Source: Empedobacter stercoris
GTDB taxonomy: Bacteria > Bacteroidota > Bacteroidia > Flavobacteriales > Weeksellaceae
Reading direction: 5' to 3' (one strand)
Length of the DNA: 64,000 bases
NCBI RefSeq assembly: GCF_965137335.1
Contig: NZ_CBCRZD010000005.1
Positions 9,391 to 18,219 of the stretch are shown piece by piece. The translations under genes were made by a program, and so were the position numbers. The notes beneath the pieces were generated by a model that saw only the letters and a program-made list of their open reading frames with translations, was not told the origin of the DNA and did no database searches. Within the stretch, counting starts at the first letter, position 1, and the number at the start of each line of letters is the position of its first letter.

Positions 9391-11592
9391 TTACTTCTTC
9401 GTAAACTCAAATTTTTGCCCACCTTCTTCAAATGTGAATGACTTTTTATCTTTTGCAAAAATCAATTCAAGTCCAGCTTGTTCGTTGATAAATGTATTAT
9501 TTCCTGTATATTCTAACGGAATATTTTGACCAACAAATGTTAAACTCAACTTATTATTTTCCGAAATCAATAAAAAAGATGCGTCTATTTCCTTATTCGT
9601 ATATGTTCCTTCATAATCCTTTGGATTAATCTTTTCAATAGGTTTTGCATCAGCCATATTGAATGTGTTATTCTTAAGATCTGTATCAGGTAAGGCACCT
9701 TTTGGATCAAGTTGTATAGTTGTCACTTCTTTTGTAGAAGGCACTTTGAATGTCCATTCTGTATTACGCTTCCAAACTTCGATTGGTAGTTTTACTTCTT
9801 GCGAAGTTCCATCTTTAAAATTGACTTGAATAGTTGTTGGCATTGGTAATTGACCAAAGTTTTCGACTTTTAAAATCAAGCCTTTTTTATAATCTCCATC
9901 TACATATTTTGCACTGTTAATTCCTTGATCAATTGTCCATTTATTCAAGAACCAACCTCTCCAAAACCACGATAATTCTTCTCCCGAAACATTTTCCATC
10001 GTACGGAAAAAATCTTCTGGCGTTGGATGTTTGAACGCCCAATATTTAATGTATTGACGCAAAGCTTTATCAAATCTTTCTTCTCCTAAAATCGTTTCAC
10101 GCAAAATTCTCATTCCAATTCCAGGTTTGTAATACAACAACGTCCCGATATTACGTTCGCGCATATTATCTGGTTGTGTGGTAACAGGTTCTAAGTTTTC
10201 GCCAAATAAAAACCCTCCCATTCGTTGCAACGATTGTTTTTTATAGTACTCTCCGTTGTTAAAATTTTTTGTTGAAATATCATTAATAAACGTATTGAAA
10301 CCTTCGTCCATCCAACCATGAACGCGTTCATTAGAACCTACAATCATTGGAAACCAAATGTGTCCAAATTCGTGATCTGTAACACCCCAAAGGCTTTCTC
10401 CTTTCGAGTTCATGTGGCAAAATACAATTCCCGGATATTCCATTCCGCCCTCATTTCCTGCCACATTTGTAGCCGCTGGATAAGGATATTCTGACCATTG
10501 TTTCGAATAATGCTCAATGGATGCTTTTGTATATTCTGTTGATCTTCCCCAAGCTGCTTCGCCATCACTTTCTACAGGATAAGCCGAAATAGCCAACGAT
10601 TTTTGACCACTTGGAAGATTAATTTTTGCTGCATCTAAGATGAACGAAGATGATGAAGCCCAAGCAAAATCGCGCGTATTTTGAATTTTAAATTTCCACG
10701 TTTTTGTTCCTTTTGCAACTTTTGTCGATTTGTTTACCTCATCAGCAGAACGAATAATAACGGTTTTATCACTCGCTTTTGCTTTGTTCCAACGATTCAC
10801 TTCTTCTTTCGAATAAACTTCGTTTTCATTCAATAACTCTCCCGAACCAACCACATAATGCGTAGAAGGCACTGTAATATTTGCAGTTACATCTCCATAT
10901 TCCAAATAGAATTCTCCAGGCCCTAAATAGGGTAATGTGTTCCATCCCATGATATCATCGTAAACAGCCATGCGAGGAAACCATTGAGCCATTGTAAAAA
11001 TTTTACCATTTTTAGTTGATTCAACACCCATTCGATCTGCACCATAATCTGGTGAAACAAACGAATACTCTACTTTTATTTTGGTTTTACCACCTCTTGC
11101 TTTCAAGTGATTCACCAAGTCGATTTGCATGCGTGTATCAGAAATGGTATAGTTTGCTTCCTTTCCGTCTATTTGTACAGATTTGATTTTATAACCACCT
11201 TCAAACTGAGAAGTAGCATCACCGTATCGGCTACCAGACATTGGTAATAATGCACTTCCACGAGAGTCTGTTTTGAATAAATTTTGATCCAATTGTAACC
11301 ACAAAAAATCTAAATCATCAAAACTATTATTGGTATACGTAATCTCCGAAGTTCCAGATATTTCATTTTTTTCTTCGTTCAAACTTACATTCAAGTTATA
11401 ATCCGCGCGATTTTGCCAATAATTATGACCTGGTTTTCCACTTGCCGAACGAGTTTCTGTTGCGTTATTTTGATAAAAAAAAGGTTTGAAAGCTTCTTGG
11501 TAATCGTATTTTGGTTTCTCTTGTTGACCAAAAACTGAAACTGAAAAGAAACTCAAACCTAAAATAAAAGGTTTAAAATAATTTTTTCTCAT
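9391..11592 (-). CDS. M1 family metallopeptidase (exported)
   Basis: This is a zinc aminopeptidase-type protein of 733 residues. The zinc site is complete: HEFGH with His407, Glu408 and His411, and the third ligand Glu430 in WMDEGFN exactly 18 residues later. The substrate-recognition motif reads GGMEYPG, a variant of GxMEN seen in this bacterial subgroup. A signal peptide follows the ATG at 11592 (MRKNYFKPF...VFGQ). A longer in-frame reading to 11673 would put 27 extra residues before the signal peptide, so the shorter start is chosen. A C-terminal domain of about 90 residues looks like a beta-rich lipocalin-like extension. It probably acts in the periplasm with the two S9 peptidases nearby. 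Confidence 0.88.
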   Translation of the reverse strand: MRKNYFKPFILGLSFFSVSVFGQQEKPKYDYQEAFKPFFYQNNATETRSASGKPGHNYWQNRADYNLNVSLNEEKNEISGTSEITYTNNSFDDLDFLWLQLDQNLFKTDSRGSALLPMSGSRYGDATSQFEGGYKIKSVQIDGKEANYTISDTRMQIDLVNHLKARGGKTKIKVEYSFVSPDYGADRMGVESTKNGKIFTMAQWFPRMAVYDDIMGWNTLPYLGPGEFYLEYGDVTANITVPSTHYVVGSGELLNENEVYSKEEVNRWNKAKASDKTVIIRSADEVNKSTKVAKGTKTWKFKIQNTRDFAWASSSSFILDAAKINLPSGQKSLAISAYPVESDGEAAWGRSTEYTKASIEHYSKQWSEYPYPAATNVAGNEGGMEYPGIVFCHMNSKGESLWGVTDHEFGHIWFPMIVGSNERVHGWMDEGFNTFINDISTKNFNNGEYYKKQSLQRMGGFLFGENLEPVTTQPDNMRERNIGTLLYYKPGIGMRILRETILGEERFDKALRQYIKYWAFKHPTPEDFFRTMENVSGEELSWFWRGWFLNKWTIDQGINSAKYVDGDYKKGLILKVENFGQLPMPTTIQVNFKDGTSQEVKLPIEVWKRNTEWTFKVPSTKEVTTIQLDPKGALPDTDLKNNTFNMADAKPIEKINPKDYEGTYTNKEIDASFLLISENNKLSLTFVGQNIPLEYTGNNTFINEQAGLELIFAKDKKSFTFEEGGQKFEFTKK

Positions 11593-11663
11593 GTGTTTAA
11601 TTTTACAGTAACTATAAAAATACTTTTTATTTTTTAGATTCACCGAATAAGTTTTGGGTAAAA

Positions 11664-11695
11664 AAAAACTCATCTTAAAAAAAAAATGAGTTTTT
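11664..11695 (-). terminator. Terminator of the DUF4254 gene
   Basis: Inverted repeat AAAAACTCAT/ATGAGTTTTT (11664-11673 with 11686-11695) with a T-run on the minus strand, 23 bases past the stop of the minus-strand gene upstream. Confidence 0.7.
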
Positions 11696-11717
11696 GTATT
11701 TCAGCTAAAAGTGAAAT

Positions 11718-12329
11718 CTATTTTTTATTTGCATAAAGAACAGGATTCAAGTCCTCGTCATTATACATTTTCATTTGTTTGTACACTTTCATGTATTTTT
11801 TTCCAGCAGCAAAATCAGCCAATAATTCTTCTATCGCAGTTGATAAATCATGATGTTGTTGGTTCAAAACATCCAATTTAGCTTGACAAGCAGCTCTGTG
11901 TTCAGCTGTAGCATCTTCACGTTCTGCTTCTTGCTTCATGTGATACACTTTTAGCGATAAAATCGAGAAACGATCGACTGCCCAAGCAGGAGACTCTGTG
12001 TTATATGTAGCATCTGCTTTTACGTCTACATCTGCGTATTGTTGTAAAAACCAGCTATCCACATATTCTACCATATCCGTACGCTCTTGGTTTGATTTAT
12101 CAATCCAACGTTTTAAGCTTAATGCTTCAACTGGATCAATTTCAGGGTTACGAATAATGTCTTCTAAATGCCACTGAACGGTATCAATCCAATTCTTTTT
12201 GTACAATAAGTGAGCGATTAAATCTTCCTCGCTATATGGATTCTCGATTTGACGATTTACATCATCGTATTGGTGATAATCATTAATACTTTGATTAAAA
12301 ATTGACCAAGCTTTATCTGTAAATTTCAT
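11718..12329 (-). CDS. DUF4254 domain protein
   Basis: This 203-residue cytosolic protein covers almost the whole DUF4254 family, which is conserved in Bacteroidota and of unknown function. The conserved segment includes NDYHQYDDVNR, ENPYSEEDLIAHLLYKKNWID and an acidic, Trp-rich helical region. It is all alpha-helical by appearance and has no signal peptide. The ATG at 12329 (MKFTDKAW) is preferred to an upstream in-frame ATG at 12368, because the extra residues overlap the tatA terminator hairpin. It lies between tatA and the M1 peptidase, with terminators on both sides. Confidence 0.8.
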   Translation of the reverse strand: MKFTDKAWSIFNQSINDYHQYDDVNRQIENPYSEEDLIAHLLYKKNWIDTVQWHLEDIIRNPEIDPVEALSLKRWIDKSNQERTDMVEYVDSWFLQQYADVDVKADATYNTESPAWAVDRFSILSLKVYHMKQEAEREDATAEHRAACQAKLDVLNQQHHDLSTAIEELLADFAAGKKYMKVYKQMKMYNDEDLNPVLYANKK

Positions 12330-12351
12330 GTTTTGTATGTGTTTATAAAAT

Positions 12352-12394
12352 AAAAGCATTGTAATCAAAATTGTTCAACTACAATGCCTTTTTA
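12352..12394 (-). terminator. Terminator of tatA
   Basis: Stem GCATTGTA/TACAATGC (12356-12363 with 12380-12387) flanked by A and T runs, just 3' of the minus-strand tatA gene. Confidence 0.65.
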
Positions 12395-12411
12395 TTTAAT
12401 TAAAATTAATT

Positions 12412-12597
12412 TTAATTCTCTTTCTTCTCAGAAGTTGTTTCTGTAGCTTCTGATTTTTTATCGTCTTTCGTTGCTTTCTTAAATTCGTTTAAACCCGAAC
12501 CTAAACCTTTCATTAATTCAGGAATCTTTTTACCCCCGAACAATAATAACACAACAAGTACGATTAGTATCCATTCTTTACCGCCTAACATTCCCAT
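12412..12597 (-). CDS. tatA: Sec-independent translocase subunit TatA/E
   Basis: This 61-residue protein has the TatA layout: a short N-terminal membrane helix (residues 8-22, EWILIVLVVLLLFGG), the hinge FGGKKIPEL, an amphipathic helix MKGLGSGLNEFKKA, then a charged tail. TatA oligomers form the channel through which folded proteins cross the inner membrane. It follows the envC-like gene by 37 bases on the same strand, a pairing common in flavobacteria. No tatC lies in the window. Confidence 0.9.
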   Translation of the reverse strand: MGMLGGKEWILIVLVVLLLFGGKKIPELMKGLGSGLNEFKKATKDDKKSEATETTSEKKEN

Positions 12598-12634
12598 ACT
12601 GAATTGATTTTAATGCAAATATATAATTTATTTC

Positions 12635-14302
12635 TTACATTCCTGCTACCCAAAGTGCAGGATTTTGTTTTGTTGCTCCGTTCCAAATTTGGAAATTCAT
12701 CACTGTCTCTCCATCTCCACTTGTATAAATTGTCCCCAAAGATTGACCACGTTTTACGTCATCTCCTTGAGAAACACTTACACTTGATAAATTCGTGTAA
12801 ACAGAGAAATAAGATCCATGTCTAACTAAAATAGATTTATTTCCTCCAGGAACAGCCATTACTTTTGTAACTACTCCTCCGTAAACAGCACGTGCTTGAG
12901 CACCGCGATTAGAAGAAATATCAACTCCACTATTCTGGGTTGTAATATTAGATAAAATAGGATGCGAATTTGAACCAAAGTGACTTACAACAGTTCCTCT
13001 ATCAACGGGCCAAGGTAAACGACCTTTGTTTGAAGAAAACTCTCCTGAAATTCCTTCAGAATCTGGGCGTTCAGCATGTGTTTCTGCTGGTTTTACAGCA
13101 TCTACTTTTACGACACGTTCTTTTTCTGGAACTTTAGTTACTACTTTTTGTTCTGCTTCTATCTTTGCTTTACGCTCTGCTTCAGCTTTTGCTGCTGCAA
13201 TCTTACGGGCATCTTCTTCTTTCTGAGCTTTTAATCGAGCTTCTTCTTCTGCCTTACGCTGTGCAATAATGCGTTGACGTTCTTCTTCTGCCTCACGTTC
13301 TAATTGCTCAAATTTTGCGACTTCTGTTTTAGCCGTAGAAACAAAACTTCCTGTTGGATGATGCTTAAGATAAGATTGATACGCTTGTTTTGTATGTGCA
13401 GAACGTGCAATATTCCATGCTTTTGCATCGTTTTCAATTCTTAAAATTGCAGTACGTGCAGATTTTGCATAATCACCTTTTGGATTATCTCGCAAATATT
13501 CGTTGTATGATGCAATCGAATTTCCTCGCTTGGCTTCGTTCCAATCTTTCAAATCTTTTTCTGCTCTAATTTTCGCTTGACGAATTTCTTCTTCAATAAT
13601 GGCTTTAATCTGAGCATCTATTTGACGTTGTTGCGCTTCTTTAGCATTAATTTCTGCAGCGATTACTCCTTCGTTTTTACGGAATTCTTCAACAGCTTTT
13701 TCCTTAGATAAGCGTTCTTTTTCTAAGTTTTGACTAAACAAAGTTTGTTGTGAAAGTACTTTTTCTTTCTCGTCTTTTGCTTTTTCTTTCTGCGCTTTTT
13801 TTGCTTGAATATCCGTTTGTTTACCAATAATCTCATTGGCTTGTCCCAATTGGAAAGCGGAATATTTCTCTAAATACTTGATACGACGATATGCCTCTCC
13901 TAAACTTTTAGAAGAAAGCACAAAAAGTAATTTATTTTCGACAGATTTATTCTTGTATGCACGAACTAAAACCTGTTTGTATTCTTTTTTAAGCTCAACC
14001 AACTCGCGCGAAAGCTTATTAATCTCTAATTGAGTTAAATAAATTTCGTCCTCGATAAAGCGTTTTTCTTTTGATAAATTGTTGACTAATTTAGTTTGAA
14101 CTTGAATTTTTTTCGTCAAATTCTGTACATATTCAACATTTAACTTCGAATTTTTCTTATTAACCTCGAGTTGTTTGTTTAAATTTATAATCTCTTTTTT
14201 TAGTTGAGCATTCTGTTTTTGTAAGTTCGCTTTATTGTACGGAACTTGCGCAAACACTGATAATGACAACGTTAAAAGTATCGTTGATAAAACAAACTTC
14301 AT
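12635..14302 (-). CDS. EnvC-like murein hydrolase activator with inserted repeats
   Basis: This 555-residue protein resembles EnvC, the periplasmic activator of septal amidases. It has a signal peptide (1-19), a long coiled coil (about 24-250 and 330-385) and a C-terminal LytM/M23 domain (430-550). The LytM site is degenerate: Asn457 stands where the first zinc-ligand His of HxxxD should be (Asp461 is kept), and Asn536 replaces the first His of HxH. It should therefore activate rather than cut. Two related repeats with W-N-x-A at their start (residues 253-287 and 295-329, period 42) are inserted in the coiled coil and are not part of classical EnvC. The gene abuts the DUF4292 gene. Confidence 0.85.
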   Translation of the reverse strand: MKFVLSTILLTLSLSVFAQVPYNKANLQKQNAQLKKEIINLNKQLEVNKKNSKLNVEYVQNLTKKIQVQTKLVNNLSKEKRFIEDEIYLTQLEINKLSRELVELKKEYKQVLVRAYKNKSVENKLLFVLSSKSLGEAYRRIKYLEKYSAFQLGQANEIIGKQTDIQAKKAQKEKAKDEKEKVLSQQTLFSQNLEKERLSKEKAVEEFRKNEGVIAAEINAKEAQQRQIDAQIKAIIEEEIRQAKIRAEKDLKDWNEAKRGNSIASYNEYLRDNPKGDYAKSARTAILRIENDAKAWNIARSAHTKQAYQSYLKHHPTGSFVSTAKTEVAKFEQLEREAEEERQRIIAQRKAEEEARLKAQKEEDARKIAAAKAEAERKAKIEAEQKVVTKVPEKERVVKVDAVKPAETHAERPDSEGISGEFSSNKGRLPWPVDRGTVVSHFGSNSHPILSNITTQNSGVDISSNRGAQARAVYGGVVTKVMAVPGGNKSILVRHGSYFSVYTNLSSVSVSQGDDVKRGQSLGTIYTSGDGETVMNFQIWNGATKQNPALWVAGM

Positions 14303-15093
14303 TATTTTATATCTTTTTTCTTATACCCATCTGGAATAGAGAACGGTGTGTTCGTTTCCTGAAACGTAAAACTATTATATTCCAACTCTACTTGGCGCGT
14401 TTTTTTATCTTTTATAATAATTTTAACATTTTTCGGAAATTCCTCTGCGCCAGCTTTTACCCAATTGTTATAAGTCAAATCTACTTCCATCTTGCGTTTT
14501 GGATCTTTCAAATGAGCTTCGATTAATCTAAAACCATTGTCAAAAATATAAGTTTGAATATATTCTCCTTCTATTGGAGAGGCTACAATTGCTTGATTTT
14601 TATTATAGGTAATTGTGTATTGATTATTTGCAAAACTTGCTGTGTAATCTGTCGGATTTAGGTCAACGAAAACTTTTCCTAACATCAAATTTTGTAATTT
14701 TTGATAATCGATAAAATCAACTTTCAATAATTTATTCGCGATCGTAAAATCGCCTTCGTAATACGTTCCTCCGATTTTTTCATAAGCAGCGAAACCGTCT
14801 GGTGTAATTAATGAACGAGCACCTGTAAAACCAAATTTTGTTGCATTAACCCATATCTTTTGTCCATTTTTTACAGCAATCGTAGCGTTAGCATCTCCCA
14901 AATCTGCTATAACTTTTGCCTTAATCGTCAAGTCTTTGAACGACGATTTTTTAGACAATGTTTGTTGAATAATTTTTGCCGAAGCGGATACAACTTCTGT
15001 CTTATTATCTTTCTCAATTTTTGCTACTTTCTGTGTATTACAAGCTGTTGCAAGTATTCCTAAGCAAAAGATATACGTTAATTTCTTGATCAT
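14302..15093 (-). CDS. DUF4292 lipoprotein
   Basis: This 263-residue lipoprotein has a lipobox ending in LATAC (Cys18) and belongs to the Bacteroidota family DUF4292, whose fold resembles LolA/outer-membrane lipoprotein sorting factors. The body alternates beta strands (LTIKAKVIADLGDANATIAVK, given here only as start and end of a strand pair) with a C-terminal half like LolB/LolA. A role in outer membrane biogenesis is inference. Its stop codon shares one base with the ATG of the envC-like gene, which shows translational coupling in the operon 18123 to 12412. Confidence 0.8.
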   Translation of the reverse strand: MIKKLTYIFCLGILATACNTQKVAKIEKDNKTEVVSASAKIIQQTLSKKSSFKDLTIKAKVIADLGDANATIAVKNGQKIWVNATKFGFTGARSLITPDGFAAYEKIGGTYYEGDFTIANKLLKVDFIDYQKLQNLMLGKVFVDLNPTDYTASFANNQYTITYNKNQAIVASPIEGEYIQTYIFDNGFRLIEAHLKDPKRKMEVDLTYNNWVKAGAEEFPKNVKIIIKDKKTRQVELEYNSFTFQETNTPFSIPDGYKKKDIK

Positions 15094-15099
15094 ATTTTA

Positions 15100-16122
15100 T
15101 TAAGCTTCGTGTGACTTGAAATCCAATTCAGAGTAATCTCCTAAGCTGATACTACGCGAAACACCAAAATATTTGGCATTATTTCCGATCATTGTATCTG
15201 TTAAATTGGCATTACTAATCGTTGAATTTTCTTGAATCAAACTATTGTCAATATTCGAGTTTTCAATAACCGTTCCATTTCCCAATGATACAAAAGGTCC
15301 AATTTTCGAGTTTTTAATCACGACATTTTCTCCAATAAAACATGGTTCAATGATTAAAGAATTTTCGATTGTTGCAGTTGCTGAAACGCCTTTAAAATCT
15401 TCTTTATCCAAGTTCAACACGCGTGTGTTTGTATCAACAGTAACTGCTTTGTTACCACAATCCATCCATTCGTCAACTTTACCAAGCGTAAATTTATCTC
15501 CTGCAGCACGCATATTTTCTAATGCATCTGTCAATTGATATTCACCTCCTTTCTGAATATCATTCTCTAATAAATATTCAATCTCTTTGTATAATTTTTG
15601 TCCATCACGGAAAAAATAAATGCCGATAATTGCTAAATCAGAAACAAATTCTTTTGGTTTTTCAACAAAATCCGTGATTACATTTTGCTCATCTAATTTC
15701 ACAACTCCGAAAGCAGAAGGATTTTCGACTTGTTTTACCCAAACTACGCCATCCGATTCCATATCCAATTTGAAATCTGCACGGAATAATGTATCTGCAT
15801 ATGCAACTACTGTTGGTCCGTCTAAAGCTTCTTTCGCCATCCAAATAGAGTGCGCTGTTCCAAGTGGTTCTAATTGGTGACAAATTGTTCCTTTTGCTCC
15901 TAATTTTTCTGCAATCGAAATTAAATCAGCTTCAACTTCAGCACCAAAATCACCAATTACAAATGCAATTTCATCAATTTTTTCTGAACATACTTTTGCG
16001 ATATCTTCTACTAAACGATGAACAATTGGTTTACCTGCAATTGGAATTAAAGGTTTTGGTGTTGTTAATGTATGAGGGCGCAAACGTGAACCACGTCCTG
16101 CCATTGGGATAATAATTTTCAT
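15100..16122 (-). CDS. Sugar-phosphate nucleotidyltransferase
   Basis: This 340-residue enzyme activates a sugar phosphate with an NTP. The N-terminal Rossmann-like domain has the signature MAGRGSRLRPHTLTTPKPLIP (glycine-rich loop plus KPLIP) at residues 7-27, with the metal-binding Asp in VVAYADTLF near 110. The last 90 residues are a left-handed beta-helix of hexapeptide type (repeats such as VIENSNIDNSLI). The exact sugar (glucose-1-P thymidylyl or mannose-1-P guanylyl class) cannot be fixed. It is co-directional with dut, the flippase and the envelope genes, which suggests cell-surface polysaccharide or lipid synthesis. Confidence 0.85.
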   Translation of the reverse strand: MKIIIPMAGRGSRLRPHTLTTPKPLIPIAGKPIVHRLVEDIAKVCSEKIDEIAFVIGDFGAEVEADLISIAEKLGAKGTICHQLEPLGTAHSIWMAKEALDGPTVVAYADTLFRADFKLDMESDGVVWVKQVENPSAFGVVKLDEQNVITDFVEKPKEFVSDLAIIGIYFFRDGQKLYKEIEYLLENDIQKGGEYQLTDALENMRAAGDKFTLGKVDEWMDCGNKAVTVDTNTRVLNLDKEDFKGVSATATIENSLIIEPCFIGENVVIKNSKIGPFVSLGNGTVIENSNIDNSLIQENSTISNANLTDTMIGNNAKYFGVSRSISLGDYSELDFKSHEA

Positions 16123-16186
16123 TTTATTTGTAAAAATATTTTGTTAGATTGATTGTTTATAATTGATAGTTAAATTAATTCTATCT

Positions 16187-16263
16187 TAGATTCTTCGACA
16201 AGCTCAGAATGACAAACTTTCTCTTTTTAATTTTAATGCGATTCTGAAACGAGTCAGAATGAT
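16187..16263. repeat. REP-like intergenic repeat pair
   Basis: The intergenic gap upstream of the nucleotidyltransferase holds a segment at 16187-16215 with TTCTTCGACAAGCTCAGAAT and a second at 16240-16263 with the perfect inverted repeat ATTCTGA/TCAGAAT. Sequences of the first type recur in intergenic regions of many Bacteroidota genomes. Both contain the word CAGAATGA. Confidence 0.55.
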
Positions 16264-16267
16264 ATTT

Positions 16268-16702
16268 TTATTGTTTTCCTGTACTACCGAAACCACCAGC
16301 TCCGCGTTCAGTTTCATTTAAGTTTTGAGTTTCTTCCCATTCAATAGTTTCGTGTTTTGCAATCACTAATTGTGCAATACGCTCTCCATCGTTGATTGTT
16401 ACAGCCTCATTCGAAACATTTGCTAAAATAACCCCAATTTCACCACGATAATCTGCATCAATTGTACCAGGAGAATTAAGACAAGTTAAGCCATGTTTTA
16501 ACGCCATTCCACTACGAGGTCGAACTTGCGCTTCATAACCTGCAGGCAATTCGATACTCAAACCTGTTGGAATAAGTCTTCTTTCTAAAGGTTTTAACTC
16601 GATTGGAGCATCAATATTAGCTGTTAAATCCATTCCAGCAGATAAAGCTGTTTTATATTCTGGTAAAGCGTGTTTTGAGATGTTAATAACTTTTACTTTC
16701 AT
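16268..16702 (-). CDS. dut: dUTP diphosphatase
   Basis: This 144-residue trimeric dUTPase hydrolyses dUTP to dUMP, preventing uracil incorporation and feeding dTMP synthesis. All five motifs are visible: AGMDLTAN, RPRSGMALKHG, PGTIDADYRGE, GERIAQLV and the P-loop-like tail ERGAGGFGSTG. Length and motif order are standard. It starts 2 bases after the flippase stop and is probably translated from the same mRNA. Confidence 0.96.
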   Translation of the reverse strand: MKVKVINISKHALPEYKTALSAGMDLTANIDAPIELKPLERRLIPTGLSIELPAGYEAQVRPRSGMALKHGLTCLNSPGTIDADYRGEIGVILANVSNEAVTINDGERIAQLVIAKHETIEWEETQNLNETERGAGGFGSTGKQ

Positions 16703-16704
16703 CT

Positions 16705-18123
16705 TTATTTTCTTAATTTTTTGAGTGTATTTCTTTCTGCTAAAGCAATAAATGCAATGTACACGATTAGAATTAGATTACCAATAATCAAATTAGAATC
16801 AAGCACAAAATAATTTGTCCAACCTAATGCGATTGCAATTCCCATATAAAGTAATATTTTATTGACTTTGTAAGGAATCGGATAAACTTTCTGTCCCCAA
16901 ATGTACGAAATCACCATCATTACACCATAAGCAATTAAAGTCGTCCATGCAGAAACCATAAATCCATATTTTGGTAATAAGAGGATGTTTAATATAATGG
17001 TGATTGCACCTCCAATTAATGAAATTATAGTTCCGATATTTGTTCTATCTATTACTTTATACCATGTTGAAAGGTTGTAATAAATTCCAAAAAATAAATT
17101 AGCAATTAAAATAATTGGAACAATATCCAACGCAATCCAATAAGATGATTTGATAATGAACAGTTGCTTAATCCAATCGATGTTTGCTAATATTCCGAGA
17201 ATTACAATGTTACAAATAATACTAAAAAAGAAAAGGATATTGGCATACATCTGTTTTGCATCTCCTTTTTTAGCAACTTTAAAAAAGAATGGTTCGATTC
17301 CCATTCGGTAGGCTGTAACAAAAAGCGTCATCAAAGTCGCTAATTTATAACATGCTGCGTAGGAACCTGCAGCATCTTCATCAATAAATTGTCGTTGAAC
17401 TAATTTATCAAAATTTTCGTTCAAAACATAACCCAAACCAGCAATCATAAGGGGATAAGCGTATATAAACATCGTTTTGAATAAAGGTTTATCAAACTTA
17501 AATTGTACTTGACGAATCACACCAAACAACAATATAAAACCAAGAATACTTGCAATTAAATTTGAGATAAATGGATATGAAATTGTATTATCAAACCCTA
17601 ATCCATTCATAACATCAAAAGATACGTAGTACAATAAAACGATGGTTAAAATCGCTTGAAATACGTTCTGAAAAACTTTTATGCTGGAGTATAAAATTGG
17701 CCGATTCTTGAAACGAAGAACAGCGAACGGAATAACACAAAGGGTGTCAAAGAAAGCAATCCAACCAAACCATAAAAGGTATTCGGGATGATCGGTGTAA
17801 TTGGCAAAATCTGCCAAAGGTTGTAAAAAAACATACAACAACACCATCATAACAGATGAAGTTAAAGTCATAAACCAAAAAGATGTATTCAATACTTTTT
17901 GATACAAACTTTCTTCTGTAGCATATCTGAAAAATGCTGTTTCGAAACCAAATGTCAAAATCACATTAAGAAATGAGACAGCAGCATACAGCTGACCGAA
18001 AATAGAGAAATCTCCTTCTGCAGTTTTACCAATAATAAATGGTGTCAATGCAAACATGATTAATCTCGGCAAAATTGAGCCAATACCATAAATAATGGTC
18101 TCACTAAAAAGTTTTTTGTACAA
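16705..18123 (-). CDS. Lipopolysaccharide/oligosaccharide flippase-like membrane protein
   Basis: This 472-residue integral membrane protein of the MATE/Wzx superfamily has about 14 predicted helices. It probably flips lipid-linked sugars across the inner membrane. The start is TTG at 18123: an in-frame stop lies 15 bases upstream, and the N-terminus MYKKLFSETIIYGIGSILPR is the usual one for flavobacterial relatives. It heads the minus-strand series flippase-dut-nucleotidyltransferase-DUF4292-envC-like-tatA and is divergent from gpsA. Confidence 0.82.
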   Translation of the reverse strand: MYKKLFSETIIYGIGSILPRLIMFALTPFIIGKTAEGDFSIFGQLYAAVSFLNVILTFGFETAFFRYATEESLYQKVLNTSFWFMTLTSSVMMVLLYVFLQPLADFANYTDHPEYLLWFGWIAFFDTLCVIPFAVLRFKNRPILYSSIKVFQNVFQAILTIVLLYYVSFDVMNGLGFDNTISYPFISNLIASILGFILLFGVIRQVQFKFDKPLFKTMFIYAYPLMIAGLGYVLNENFDKLVQRQFIDEDAAGSYAACYKLATLMTLFVTAYRMGIEPFFFKVAKKGDAKQMYANILFFFSIICNIVILGILANIDWIKQLFIIKSSYWIALDIVPIILIANLFFGIYYNLSTWYKVIDRTNIGTIISLIGGAITIILNILLLPKYGFMVSAWTTLIAYGVMMVISYIWGQKVYPIPYKVNKILLYMGIAIALGWTNYFVLDSNLIIGNLILIVYIAFIALAERNTLKKLRK

Positions 18124-18192
18124 GGCCGTTAAAATTTATACAAAATTGATGTTCTTTTTGTAAAATTCAAAATACCGAAGCTACAAATTAAT

Positions 18193-18200
18193 TAACTTTG
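18193..18200 (+). promoter_or_regulatory. Bacteroidota -7 box of gpsA
   Basis: The word TAACTTTG matches TAnnTTTG and lies 19 bases upstream of the gpsA ATG. No clear -33 TTTG is seen at the expected distance. Confidence 0.5.
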
Positions 18201-18219
18201 TCTGTTCAATACATATATT

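Noticed and set aside
12604..12825. Plus-strand ORF opposite the end of the envC-like gene
   Set aside because: Overlaps the conserved LytM domain antisense and has no recognisable features.
13026..13226. Plus-strand ORF opposite the envC-like gene
   Set aside because: It is the antisense of a Glu/Ala/Lys-rich coiled coil, which often leaves open frames; no start context and no recognisable product.
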